From positions 1,116,001-1,180,000 of the forward strand of contig JACTVC010000008.1 in NCBI GenBank assembly GCA_018417955.1: DNA of 64,000 nucleotides, given 5' to 3'. How positions within the stretch are numbered: the stretch's first letter is position 1; each line of letters begins with the position of its first letter. Origin of the DNA: Laccaria trichodermophora (Eukaryota; Basidiomycota; Agaricomycetes; Agaricales; Hydnangiaceae). The notes beneath the pieces are model-generated. The model saw only the letters and a list, made by a program, of their open reading frames with translations, did not search any database and had not been told where the DNA came from. Positions 33,216 through 44,505 of the stretch are shown piece after piece. A program made the position numbers and the translations under genes.

Positions 33216-33461
33216 AGTGATCTCAATTATAGTGTCCTAGCTTCCATCCCAAAACCAGCTAGCTGGATTGGGGCGCAATTATAATCTATATTGACTCAGA
33301 AAACCTTCATCATGTCCATGACGAAGGAGTGGCGAGCATTCGTTGGAAAGAGAAAGAGGCCGCTGCAACAAAGACAAACGGCAAAAAGAGTGTAGACAAA
33401 ATTCAATCTTACAATTACTGTACACTGATATTTAGAAAGACCGCATAAATTCTCGTCAGCA

Positions 33462-35395
33462 TCACGAGAGAATCTCGGTCAATGTTTCCCTCGCCTTCCG
33501 TGAGTTCCCCAAAGCAGATTTGACATCGTTGACATGAGCGGTGCTGATCAAAAGATGGCCCCTGGACAAAATGGCAGTAACACGTTCATCAGACACAAGT
33601 TCGGCTGAGTGCTTGCCAATAACTGAACTTTCGACTGCATGCTTGACTATCAGCCACCTTCGGTCCCCCGCGGGGATCAAATACCACCATGTACTTGGGC
33701 TATCACGAAGCTGACCTTTCGGAAGGAATTGAGGTGTGGTGTCGAGGGGCTGGTTTGTTTCTTCATCAAAGGTAGAGGGTTCTGATACCGAGACACCACT
33801 GTAAAAACGAACACTCGGTATTGTGGCATATCGGCATGTGGTTCCGGAGGGGGGAAGCTTCAAGCGAAGAATACATGTATCATACATATTCTCAAAAGTG
33901 AGGCCTGGGACATTAGCGAGCCAAACTGCACTGACGAGGGTAGGATCACCAATAACCGCATCGATTTCAATGTCAACTTGTAGCCTATTGGGATTGGATG
34001 GTTGCAGAAGTCCGTTCTGGAGCGAGAGAGGGTAATTCGATAGGGTTGGTGTCTCGATTATGATCCTTCGTAATTCCGAGGCGGTGCTGACGTTATCCCG
34101 GTATGCATCTTCCCGTCGCGGATGCACTGATATCGTGTATTTCGAGAGAGCCATCAGCAAGTTTACTACGCGGTCTCTGAAGGTAGCTGATAAAGTCTCC
34201 CAAGACCTCTTGTATAGTAAACGGGGCGCTATCGTTTGCCTTGGAGATCCAGCGGAATGGTGAACTAACATGCGGCCAAGCAACCAGAGAGCTTGGAACA
34301 TGAGCCAAAGGAGAACAATTTCGTTTGTTTGCTGAGCCAGGGAAAGAATAGTAAACCCCGTAACGAATGGGCATATCAGGGCGCCTAAAGCCCACACGGC
34401 TTTCCACCACATTGTCTTCCGTGGGTTTCGAGGCGCGCCAATGACGACCCAACTTCGCCTGGGCGATTCCGTGTGTTGGGTCAAACTGGGGAATTGCCCA
34501 ATGATAATGTCAATTTTTCCATGGAGAACTGGGGGCCTTCTGGCCACAATCATCTCGTGAGTTTCAACAACGCAAGCTACGAGAAAGAAGTATGCCCAAG
34601 GGATGAGAGTAACAATGCCGATGTCGCCAGCAAGCAGCCATAAAACCAAACCCTCTCCAACTTTGGCAAGACTGAGGAGGAGAACTGGAATTTGAAACCA
34701 TGGTTCGTGGGGGGGATAGAAAGGATTGACGCTGTACAAATATACATCAGGCGTCATGTCGACGTGCCCGACCGTTTCTTTATGTTCCTACGAGCCGCAT
34801 GAGCTTGAGAATCCCAAGGTGTATTCTTGTCAGAAGTGACAGCATCTCGCGTCTTGTCATCCGGGAAACCTGCCAATCCACGAGATATTAACTGATCGAA
34901 GGCGTAGATCTCTTCCCACTTCATTTTCTGTTCGAAACCTGTTGGCTTGCCTCTCTATGTCGAGGCACTGTCGTCAGAACATGCGAGTTGTAGAAACCAG
35001 TGAAAACAATTACCGAATTCAAAAAAACTGATGCGTCAACTGACAGACCACTTGGGCCCTTCGCTGCGTAGCTCCTTCTGACTTTCATCGCTCCCCTCCC
35101 GCGCTGGCCAGAGGATACCTCCAGCCCTACCGCTAGATCCGTATTTTCTGATCGTGCACCAATAACGGTCCTGAGCCATCCTGGGCTGGCAGCCCCCACA
35201 CATGTTTTCACTATGTCCATTAGACCAAAGGCGCTCATCGTAGCCCACGCAACTCCCGCCCCACCTTCATTCCCAAGGATGAGCGACTCAGCGACCGAAG
35301 AACCGATGAAAGGTGTGAGCGCCGAAGGCCCTACGAACGCGTTGCCGATGGGGAAAGGGAAAAGTGAAGAACCTATATATGCTTCGGAGGGAGCC
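33462..35395 (-). CDS. Fungal multi-pass membrane protein B, full-length but with a likely frameshift
   Basis: Paralogue of the protein at 29,902-31,550. Exon 1 starts MAPSEAYIGSSLF and has the same GSSVAESLILGNEGGAGVAWA segment. Exon 2 begins KWEEIYAFDQLISRGLAGFP. The four hydrophobic segments match A (for example TNEIVLLWLMFQALWLLGRM). This copy keeps the C-terminal region (STWWYLIPAGDRRWLIVKHA) that A lacks. However, the frame from exon 2 hits TGA at about 34,751, just before TPDVYLYSVNPFYPP, and continues in another frame. An unusual intron could explain this, but a 1-2 bp frameshift is simpler. Family not recognised. Confidence 0.65.
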
Positions 35396-36362
35396 ATCGC
35401 AGAATAGCGTCTCGTCAAAGGAGTGATAGGGCGTCAAATTTGGGAGCACTGAATGGAAATCATATATAAATGGGTAATTGTCTTGGCGTGGCTCTATAAC
35501 CCGCGTGAGAAATAGTGAGTAAGGGCAAAAACCCCCTTTCTCGGCTTCTAGATCTAAATGACGTTGGGCTGTTCGACGATATCCAAGATATTCCGATGTC
35601 AGACGTTCTGCAATGGGCCATCCGATCCCACATTTCCGAAGGGTGCTCAACCTGAGAGGGGGGAATTTCTAACTAGTACAAGTGTGCATTGCACTCTGAA
35701 ATGTAAAGAGTGCTAGTGAGGGATTAGCGGGCATTTTTGAGTTAAAACTTATAGCGTGTGGATTTCCTGGCGACGTACCCCGTGACTCTCTCCGCCCAGA
35801 CACTTGGGCAGAGACAGACTCAGACAGGCCTGTTGGACAGCTCGGCAAGAACTAACTTGTCTCGAGCAATCTCCAACATAAGGCCCCGACCTAACCAGAA
35901 ACCCCCTTTCTGGCACCCTGGGATCTCTTCGTCAATTTGAAACCCTCCATCCAGCAAGGAAAGGAGCTGAAAGGAGAGAATATATCGGCAAGCACCACTT
36001 ATTCGACAAAGGGACCATGATCACGCACGGCTGCTACAACCGCTTCTGCTGGCAGTCGGCGGGAATTTTTGTATACGTATACTAGCTGCGTCGAAACAAC
36101 CTGGACGTCAAGCGGGAAAGGAGGCTCATTGGTTACATACAGAAGGCGAGCTAAAGGTTGACGATGCCTTCCACGTACATATATCCGTTTCATGGGTTCA
36201 GTTTAATTTTCTCGGCCAAATTCGTGCTGGATCATGGATATGCGATGATATGGCTACCGTTTACATACATATGTGAGCCTACAGGATGATAAAATAGCAG
36301 AAGACAGCTGATAAGTTAGGGATGCACAATGAAAGACCACACCAATCCGCAAAGCGCAAAGG
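35396..36362. other. Intergenic region between membrane protein B and SIN1
   Basis: About 970 bp. Contains ATATATAAATG near 35,462 about 65 bp upstream of the membrane-protein start, a possible TATA element for that gene. Short ORFs here have no recognisable content. Confidence 0.45.
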
Positions 36363-39300
36363 TCAGCCAACGTTCCGACTTCGCCTTGACTTGTTAATCG
36401 TTCCAGTGCGTTCCAGTGCAGTTTTCAGGCTCTTGATAGTCTGCACGATCTCAGCTGTAACGGAAAATGGACCAATGAGATAATATTCTCTACAAGAAAC
36501 AAAAAGGAAAACCCACCCGCGAGCTTTGGGCTCTCAGCTTCGAAGTCATATCTCTTATTCGTCGACCCACGAGTGATGATAAGCTTGAATATGGATGACG
36601 TCTTCGCTGATTGCTGAACGTCGGCGATGCTCTTGATATGGTAGGAAGCTGTTTTCGCGCTATCGAATACGGCTTTGGCTTTATTGGTGGGCATGATCTA
36701 GTATTCATCCTGGTAGTCAGCACGAACGTCACATGTAAAACATAAAAAAGTGAACGAACATGGATGTACACGCCATCAATAGCGAGGTTACGCTCCTGTC
36801 TAGTCACCAGCATAGGCATCTTGCGGAAAATGGTATATTTCTTCATGTTTGGCTCATTAGAACTGAAACAGGCCAATAAAAGTGCACAAGGATCACCTTA
36901 TAAGCCGCCGTGTAATCCAACGCAGAAGAGTATTGCTGCTCTGGCGTATCCGACATTCGTTTGAAGATGGAAGCTAGAAGCAGAGTTTGAGATAGCTGAT
37001 AGGAAAAATGGTATCAACTTACCGTTTGGATCTGTGGTTCTTCCAATCCCTTTGACGATGTCAGCTCCCATCTGCGGCAGCATACTTCGCTTGACGAGCA
37101 ACAGCTCTCGCTTGCCCTGCAAACTAGCAACAGTACGGTCCAATGGTATGAGTATGCTCATGTCGGCCAGGAGTAGAGCATAGTCGTTCGGATTCTGGAG
37201 TTTTCTTTTGCGACAAACGATCTCCAGGGCCTCTTGCATGTACATACCAGCAGTACTAGCCAAGCAGGGAGTGAATATGGATTACGTTCGCACGAAAGCA
37301 AGAAACATACACTGGTATTGTCGTTGATATATGGACAGCATCTGCAGCGTCTGCAACGCGTATGCGGAGGAAGATCTGTGGACCGTGGCTAGAGGAGGGT
37401 CCAAGAGAGGTAGACAGAGGCACGGAACCAAGAGTTAGACCAAAAACGGCACTTCCTGGAGCAACGCTAGATGAACTAGGGCCAGGAACCGAAAGCTTGT
37501 CCGGCTTCTTGGAAGTCGTTCTGGATGGTCTTCTTTGAATTTTGCTTTCGATCAGTTCATTTTGTTGGACTATCAAAAGTCATAATGAATGGGTGTGATG
37601 TGAATCGACCTGTTGTGGTATACGCACTCTGGGTGGGGTTGGCTTCCAATACTGCACATGCATCTGCATTGAACTTGGCTATTTTCCCGAGGCGATCAGG
37701 AGCTATGTCGGAAAAGAGAGGTTAAAATGAACCCATTCAGCGTCTTCCATGGAACACACGTACGTGGGAAGTCATCGTCAACCTCCCCATCGTCCTCTGT
37801 AATGCGCAAGATCCAACCGACGGCGGAGAGCCTCGCTTTTCGTTTAGGGTCCTCCTCGTCTTCACTGAGGCCTTCATCCAACTTCGGGAGCCAACCTTCC
37901 TCCCAATAAGTATAACAAGCGTACCCAATGACCTCCTCTACCGTTGCGTCCCGCCGAACGTTCAAATCCATCGCCTTGTTGGCAGGCTGTTTCGCGTGAG
38001 GAAAATAAACCTGCACGTTCGTCGAAGTGGGTTCTCCCCTTCCAGATATGGCTGCATACATCTCCGCGAACGCATTGGTTGACGATCCGGACGAGGCCAG
38101 CATGGACGAAAGGGCAGATTTGAGCGGTTTGATTGGTGTGACTTTTTTTCGCGTGAACACAAGCTCTTGACCCGTTGTCGACGAGATTGAAGAGGACGAG
38201 ACGTGGCTTACGTGATCAGGACGGTGCCGAGGGGCATTCGAATCCTGCCTGCGAGAAGAGTCATCGCCCGACTTTGCGCCTGGCCCAGGAGTGAGAATTT
38301 CAAATGAAGACCCAACGGGATGGTCGGTTGATCGTCGATGATGACTTCGGTTGTGGCGTGCATTTTCTGATACAGGGCTCAGACGAGGACGTCCCCTGTT
38401 ATTGTGGGATGACGATACGGCAGACGAAGTGGGCATCGAACTCGTTCCAGCGGAGAAGATGGACGAGGCGCTATCAGACGTCGTGTCCATACGAGTAGAT
38501 GCGAAGACACTGTAGAATGGTCATATAATAACACTGAGCTCGAGTAAAAAAGCAACTCACGGGTCGAACTCATCTTCTTCATCCATGCTGTCAACTCCAG
38601 GAGAAACGACATCGTATTCATCGTCTGACAGATCGCTGGCAACATGTATCTCCACCTCGTCTTCCGAAGAGGAGTCGAAACTTGGTGGGGGTTGGTCTTG
38701 AGGCAACGGTCCACCAGGGCCCCGCCGAGCTGCCATGCGCACGCGACGCCTTGCCTCCATTTCTGCGGCGCCCTTGAACTTGGGTATAAATTGAACGACC
38801 TTCGCAACAGGTACTTCCTCTGGTGCAGTTGCTTGTTGTATCTCCACCTTTGGCTCCGTAGGTTCTTCAGGAGCTTGTGATTTCTTCTCTTCGTCGCCCT
38901 CTACCCATTTCTCGGTTGGGACGCTAGCCGGCTTCGACACAGTGGTAACAGGGGCAGATGCACTTAATACTTCGTCCACGGGAGCGTTCTCGGACAAGAA
39001 GTTTTTCACCTCAGGCTGACGAGGCGTACCCGACATGCGTTTTGAAGTTGAAGCCCTCTTCCCATTGAGGCGCATCCCCAGTCCCCCTGATCTTCCACCC
39101 ATGATAGTCTGGGTATACTTCAGCCGCGCCCCCGGAAAGCCTAATGGGCGTTCTTGCTCATCCTCACTCAAGTGAGGACTTGATGGCAAGGACAGTTGTG
39201 GCCACCGCTCGGAATCAGCAAGTCCGGCAGCAACGATGTAAGGATTCGTTTGAAAGGATGGATCCAACGAGATGACACGTGGGCCATATGGGTCCTCGAC

Positions 39301-39417
39301 CTCTCGGAGGTATGATAGACGAAGGCTATGGATAAGAAAGCTGGTGGAAAGGTGTCAGGAGGTTATCTCAACGGTCGTCTGACGGAAAACATACTCAGTA
39401 TCATTGATTAATGACAT
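36363..39417 (-). CDS. SIN1: TORC2 subunit SIN1/AVO1
   Basis: Scaffold of TOR complex 2 that recruits AGC-kinase substrates and membranes. The first exon is MSLINDT followed by an intron; exon 2 reads FLIHSLRLSYLREVEDPYGP. A long low-complexity, acidic region follows (SSEDEVEIHVASDLSDDEYD). The CRIM domain lies near 37,700-38,060 with KAMDLNVRRDATVEEVIGYA, TYWEEGWLPKLDE and GWILRITEDDGEVDDDFP. A Raf-like Ras-binding domain (about 37,020-37,330) and a PH-like domain (about 36,430-36,880, KYTIFRKMPMLVTRQERNLA) close the protein, which ends TGTINKSRRSRNVG. Seven or more introns. It is head to head with the HDAC gene. A broken partial copy lies at 32.8-33.2 kb. Confidence 0.92.
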
Positions 39418-39616
39418 GTTGTATTCTCATAAACCATCACCAGGATACGTCAATGAGCAAAAGCTTGGAATCCCTTTAGCTGTGGGGGATAGGCGGCGGC
39501 GCAGCGTTAGGCCTATGGTCAGTGGCTGCCTCAGTAAAGGTGTGAGCGGCCATAACTGTATGTCCATCTGTGTTGACAAAGATCGTCCCAGCCAAACAAC
39601 GGATCCATTTCTCTCC
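39418..39616. promoter_or_regulatory. Bidirectional SIN1/HDAC promoter
   Basis: 199 bp between divergent start codons at 39,417 (minus) and 39,617 (plus). No TATA box seen. An ORF starting at 39,404 on the plus strand runs through this interval in frame with the HDAC but its extra residues are not HDAC-like. Confidence 0.6.
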
Positions 39617-41218
39617 ATGACCTCAAACTCTTCAGAACGTCTCGTTTGTTACATAGCCTCTCAGGAATTAGCAAAGGTGTGCGTAATTTGGTATAATTTT
39701 GTAGGTTGATATCTGACTGAGCGCGTAGACGTCGTCCCTCTTGCCATCGAATAAGAAACGATCAATAATCGTCCATTCTCTGATTAGCTCGTTGGGCATC
39801 CTAAATCCACATTTCTCGGACACACACCGTATACAAGTTGTCAATCCAAGAAAAGCAACATACAAAGAACTGGCAACCTATCATAGCAATGACTATTTGG
39901 ACTTTGTCCTCGATCCTAAGAATTATGTTTCCACGGCTGGGGATGCGTCGATGGACGCGTCTTTGAACGCGAGTTTTGGTTTAGAGGATGTAAGTTCTAA
40001 TGGTGACGCGTTTCTAAACTTGGTGCTCACTTTTACCTTTCTCAGGACTGTCCCCCATTTCAAGGACTCCCAGAATACGTTCAACTCGTCGCTGGAGCAG
40101 TGCTAACCGCTGCAGAAGTCCTTCGTCAATCCAAGGCTGAAATCGCTATATGCTGGGACGGTGGCAGGTTATTAACCACTTTCAAACCTGTCCCAAGCTT
40201 CTTTGATGTCTGCATGCTTTAGACATCATGCCCAGAAATCCCATGCATCAGGATTCTGCTACGTTGCAGACTGCATCCTCGCCATTCTGGCACTCAAGCG
40301 TCGGCTTTCAAGTCGTAATATTCCCAACATGATACCCACCCCAAAGCCACGCGTTATGTATCTCGATCTGGACCTACATTTTTCGGACGCCGTCTCCGAT
40401 GCATTTTTCTCTTCGGTTACACCTCAAGTCTTGGTGAGGATTTCCACTCTCTTTACTGCGCAAAAAGTATTGATATTTTTGAACAGACCTTGAGCATTCA
40501 TCACTCAGCCCCAGGATTCTTCCCCGTCTCTCCTCGCAGCCAGCTTCCTTCCATCTCCTCGCCCGACTTTGACCCTTTCACACTGTCAATTCCCCTACTC
40601 AAAGGCGCGTCAAACAGTACCTACGCACGAATATGGCCAATCGTCGAGCGCGTCAAGGATACTTTCGCACCAGATTTCATTGTAATCCAATGCGGCGTCG
40701 ACGCCCTGGCCGGAGATCCATGCGCGACGTTTAATTGGTCCTTGGGTGGGGCAGCAGGATCTCTAGGCTGGTATATCAATAAGATATTAGAATGGCAAGG
40801 AAGGAAGCTGCTGCTTGGAGGCGGTAGGTTCTTCATAATTCCTCGGCTGCGTCCCCTATTTATATCTAGTTGAGGTGGGTATAATTCCCCAAACGCCGCT
40901 CGTGCTTGGGCATACTTGACGTCGCTTTGTGTGAGTGTCTCACACTCATAATTGGGCATAAAGTTGAAGATACAACGTAGCTACAAAGGCCTCTTAGCCT
41001 CGACACAGAGATCCCTGATCATAGTGGATTTCCCTTATATGCACCCTCGTTCACGGTACGCAATCGATTCAAACATCTTGCTCCAGGATCTGATTAATGA
41101 CTAGCTGGACGTTCCACGGGGAAACATGCACGATCACAATACAGATGACCATCTGAGCTCAGTAGAGGCAGCCTTTCAAGACGTCATTCCTATCATTCAG
41201 GCTCGTCTCGAGAGATGA
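39617..41218 (+). CDS. HOS1: Class I histone deacetylase, Hos1/HDAC8-like
   Basis: Zinc-dependent lysine deacetylase of 411 residues. Exons 39,617-39,676, 39,729-39,989, 40,046-40,167, 40,223-40,433, 40,487-40,823, 40,875-40,930, 40,981-41,055 and 41,105-41,218 join in frame. It begins MTSNSSERLVCYIASQELAK. Active-site blocks are ICWDGGRHHAQKSHASGFCY (catalytic His pair), YLDLDLHFSDAVSDAF (Zn ligands Asp and His), SIHHSAPGFFP, IVIQCGVDALAGDP (Zn ligand Asp) and LLGGGGYNS. The usual HHGDG reads HFSDA, a Hos1-type variation that keeps the metal ligands. Hos1 of yeast removes acetyl groups from cohesin Smc3, which is suggestive next to a Pds5 gene on the same segment. A CpG-decayed partial copy lies at 49,085-50,346. 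Confidence 0.93.
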
Positions 41219-41354
41219 TGCCTTCTTTTGCTTTCCAAGCAATTTGATTCGGGTGACTGGCCAGATTTAAGGATTGGGAACTATCGTCCGAGGGAGTTCA
41301 CCAAGTAGCCTAAGTACATGATGATACAACCGACAACAAATTATTTAACCAGCG

Positions 41355-41641
41355 TCAAGCGCACGATCCATCTGAATTGACCATTCCACAGGCTTGGTAA
41401 CTAGCGTCTCGCCCGGAGCCACTGAAATGCTTGATGCTACATTGACATGGGCCAAGGTCAGAACAATTGGCGCCATCCTCGCATCTATTCAAAATTAAAA
41501 TTGGTGAGTCGTTCGTACTTTTAGCTCTTCAGGCAACTTTCTCCACTCACACGCAACGAGAAGCTTTGGCGCAGTGGATACTGTTGTAGCCACTGGGCAG
41601 TTGTTGCCGCATTGGTTTTCCCCCAGGTTTCCTCCCCAACC
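41355..41641 (-). pseudogene. Resident copy of a secreted cysteine-rich protein gene, truncated and frameshifted
   Basis: Exon 2 (41,355-41,484) is complete and reads CEDGANCSDLGPCQC...YQACGMVNSDGSCA. Exon 1 is preserved only for its 3' part (about 41,552-41,641), after a donor GTGAGT. One base is missing in the proline codon of the NNCPSGYN segment (GCCCA for GCCCCA), which shifts the frame. At about 41,641 the sequence switches abruptly to gamma-glutamyltransferase sequence, so the signal peptide and promoter are gone. An intact copy is inside the transposon at 50,506-50,912. It is convergent with the HDAC gene. Confidence 0.85.
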
Positions 41642-41642
41642 C

Positions 41643-42760
41643 TACCTCGGGCCCTGGTTTGTTTTGATTTTTTGCTTCGTCAACTTTGATCCTGACGTAC
41701 TAGTTTTACTGCATGTGCTAAATTTAATCGAGAACTTCGACATGAAGGAAAGGACCAGCCTCAATGTCCACAGACTAGTGGAGGTTTTGAAATTTGGATT
41801 TGCCGCCAGGTAATGTTTCTCCTCACACCTCATGTGCAGCTTTGTAGACGTTGTAATCAGGACGAAAGTCTGTGATCCGCTATTTAACAACTCGACATAT
41901 CGAATTGGGGAGATCTCTACAAAGGCTTACGCGGATACGATTTTTGGGAATATCACGGGTGTGCGTGTAAGAGTATTTTCGAGGGATGATTTTTGATACT
42001 TTTTTCCCCGGGAATAGTATCGAACACACCCTCCTGAATATTATAAACCGGAGTATGATGTATTGGAAGACCACGGAACGGTGGGAGCATCCAATTATGC
42101 AACTGGGCTTTTTATTGACTTGTTCACAGAGTCACAGTTCAGTTGTCGACAAAAACGGCATGGTGGTTTCACTTACGTCCACTGTCAACTTAATTTTCGG
42201 ATCTCAGATTTTAGACCCTAATACTGGCTGGCATCATTTTGAATAACGAAATGGACGATTTCTCGACGCCAGGTGTTCCAAATGCCTTTGGCTTACGGCC
42301 TTCTCTCTGTAAGTGCTGTTAGGCTCGACGAAGAAAATCAGATGACTGAATCCGACAAGATAATTATCCCGAACCCGGGAAACGGCCCTTGTCTTCCACC
42401 GCGCCGACCATCGTGGAGCACGAGGATGTGTCTTTCTTCCTTGCACTTGGCGGTTCCGGTGGTTCACGCAGGTTTTGCTGAACCTAGACTGGGGTTTAAA
42501 CCTCAGTGGTGCAATAGAGTTTGGTCGGCTAGATGATCAGTTATTTCCGTTAACGATGGATGCAGATGACGTATACGGTATACCCTCCCGATATCTTGAT
42601 GGACCTGAAGGGGCGCGGGCATAACATCACAGGCAAGGCTCAAAAAATCTAAATTGATGCAGCAGGTCTTAACACCGTTTTCAATAGTGTCAGATGTCAA
42701 CCGTGTCGCTGCTGTGGTCCAAGCGGTTATGCGGGAAGGCGAATTCATTTTTGGCATGTC
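41643..42760 (+). pseudogene. Gamma-glutamyltransferase pseudogene, C-terminal half
   Basis: Exons of a GGT can be read: SGPVLLHVLNLIENFDMKER, LNVHRLVEVLKFGFAAR, TKVCDPLFNNSTYRIGEIST, THPPEYYKPEYDVLEDHGT, SHSSVVDKNGMVVSLTSTVN. The nucleophile Thr of the small subunit (HGT|SH) is present. Lesions: the large-subunit N-terminus is missing (joined to the cysteine-rich gene at about 41,642). A 4-bp duplication (CTGG) at about 42,227 shifts the frame just before ILNNEMDDFSTPGVPNAFGL. A deletion after GGSGGSR breaks the frame again, although [20 protein letters not shown] and SDVNRVAAVVQAVMREGEFI are still legible. GGT breaks down glutathione outside the cytosol; this copy is dead. Confidence 0.88.
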
Positions 42761-43690
42761 TTTTTTTGTTTTGATGCATTGATTCAGTACTTACCTCGAT
42801 ACCAGCGGCAAGCAATTCGAGAAAGAATGGTATAGTGGCCAAATACTAAGTGATGTTCGTTCTTGAATATTCCTGGCTGCGGACCGCGGTTGCCAGAAAC
42901 CTTTTTTATCGTTGTGGCGGTAGCCAACCAATCGTGAATCTAACGAGCCATCTGCTCCATTGGATTCCGCATATAAATCAGAACGGTCTTTTGTCGGTAG
43001 TATTCGGACTGAGGGACTGCCGTTGGTTTGTGGAGGTCCGACGGGGATGAAAAAAAACACTTCTCTCTCACAACGCGATCCGGCTTCCTCCACTTCGCTT
43101 TGCCCAGCGGTCTCTACAGTTTCGCCGGACGCCAGTCCATATAAATGACTGAAGTATCATATGCTCAGGTTGCTCATCTGATCTTTCTAGCACAGAGCCT
43201 GTTGTGTTGAAGCTTCTTTGACAATTATCGCGTCAATCAAGGTGAGAACCTCGATTTCAAACCATGTATTTTTGTACTCAGAATCTTGCCCACTCAGTTG
43301 AAACGGGTATTGGCGGCATTTCCGATCGCTGATGCTGCCGCCGCCACTGGAGCCACAACAGTCCGCCGATGTTATGTCGGGGCAATCCAAGAGTGAATGT
43401 CCTAACTATTTCGCAATGGCTTCAATCAATTTAGCAATGAAGCGGCTTTACATGAAAGAAATGGAAAACCAGCGAACCTGTCTTCAGATTTTTTTGGATC
43501 TTTTCATTCTGTTGGCAGTAGTTGCCTGTCGGAGTGTCGAAAATTGAAATGAAGGTACAACAACATGTTGAGGCGGAATCAGGCAAAATTCCTCAGGGTT
43601 GCTCTGCTGGTGGGAGCTGGGGGCGAGCATGTGATCAGCTGTGGTACGAATGGATCTTTACGTGCTCAACATAACAACTTGAACTGAAAT
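42761..43690. other. Unassigned remnant sequence
   Basis: About 930 bp between two pseudogenes. A minus-strand frame (about 42,790-43,090) contains ATIPFFLELLAAGIE followed by a donor-like GTAAGT at 42,795 and could be an exon of another lost gene; I cannot name it. The rest is featureless apart from a run GCTGCCGCCGCCACTGG near 43,335. Confidence 0.4.
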
Positions 43691-43703
43691 TCAGACTCAC
43701 AGG

Positions 43704-43925
43704 ATGCCTCGGTAAACATCTCGCTTAATACTTCAGCTCGTTTCAGCGTTTCCGCTCTCTTGAACGCTTTCATGACGTCCTCTTTAAGGCGAGCCTTCAG
43801 CTCGGTTTCAGCGTCCGCGTTCCACCATCCTGGAGATTCCATAAAAAGGCGGAATCGCATGATGGGGTTGTCGACCTTTTTCCGATCCTCGGCGGCCGAT
43901 AGGTAAACGAGTTGTCCAAAGGTTT
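43704..43925 (-). pseudogene. Branched-chain 2-oxoacid dehydrogenase E1-alpha fragment
   Basis: One exon-sized stretch reads AAEDRKKVDNPIMRFRLFME followed by GWWNADAETELKARLKEDVM and FKRAETLKRAEVLSEMFTEA, the C-terminal part of the BCKDH E1-alpha subunit. A donor-like TGTGAGTCTG follows at about 43,702. The catalytic thiamine-binding part upstream and the last exon are absent; a poly-T run at 43,924-43,933 and unrelated sequence take their place. It is a relic, not a functional gene. Confidence 0.8.
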
Positions 43926-44239
43926 TTTTTTTTTGATTCTCTAGATTTACGTGCAACAAGTAGTCTACTAGTCCTAAGACGCACGGGAAGCGTAAGGCTT
44001 CCCTTCGGTGTAAATATGCTGTGGATCTTCACTTATGTGAATATTATCGTCCATTGTGTAGCCGTAAGGTATCGGATATGTGAAAGGTTGGGTATAAGGG
44101 CCGTGTATCTGGAATTGGTCTGTTGCGTCAGTGACACTGAGGGAGAGGCGAGCGCTCCTGCGCTCGCGGGGGTTTGCTCGCGGGTATGGTCGCATGGCTG
44201 GGCTAGGTCTCTTCTACGTCGGACTCTTCATCCTATGAG

Positions 44240-44436
44240 TCTATATTGGGTGGTTCTGGCTTTTCGAAGGAGGGGGTCCCCTGGGCGTGTACTTTTCCCC
44301 GGTGAACGTGAAGGCACCTGAGTCCTGAATGAAAGCAGCTAGCGCTGCAATCCCCTTGGGAGCTCTGGTAGCGCGAGTTCGCGGTTCTGGGCGCGTAGTT
44401 TGGCCCGTTGCTCTTCGTACCGGGTGCATTCCCATG
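44240..44436 (-). mobile_element. 5'-truncated LINE relic (3' end)
   Basis: The minus strand reads ECTRYEEQRAKLRAQNRELA followed by LPELPRGLQR and a stop at 44,339-44,341. It matches the C-terminus of the LINE at 1-100 (ECTRYEGHHDKLREQYRELA), so it is the 3' tail of a related element, and this one shows where the ORF ends. The lower boundary is not fixed. It lies 70 bp downstream of the kinase-like gene stop. Confidence 0.78.
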
Positions 44437-44505
44437 AGTTGTCCGAAGTTGAATGATGGCTGACTCTGTATTTTTGTTCCAAGCATCTTTAATTACAATA
44501 CCCAA

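Noticed and set aside
39404..39616. N-terminal extension of the HDAC from MINDMLYSHKPSP
   Set aside because: The extension overlaps the SIN1 start codon region and is not HDAC-like; MTSNSSERLVCYIASQEL at 39,617 matches the usual HDAC beginning.
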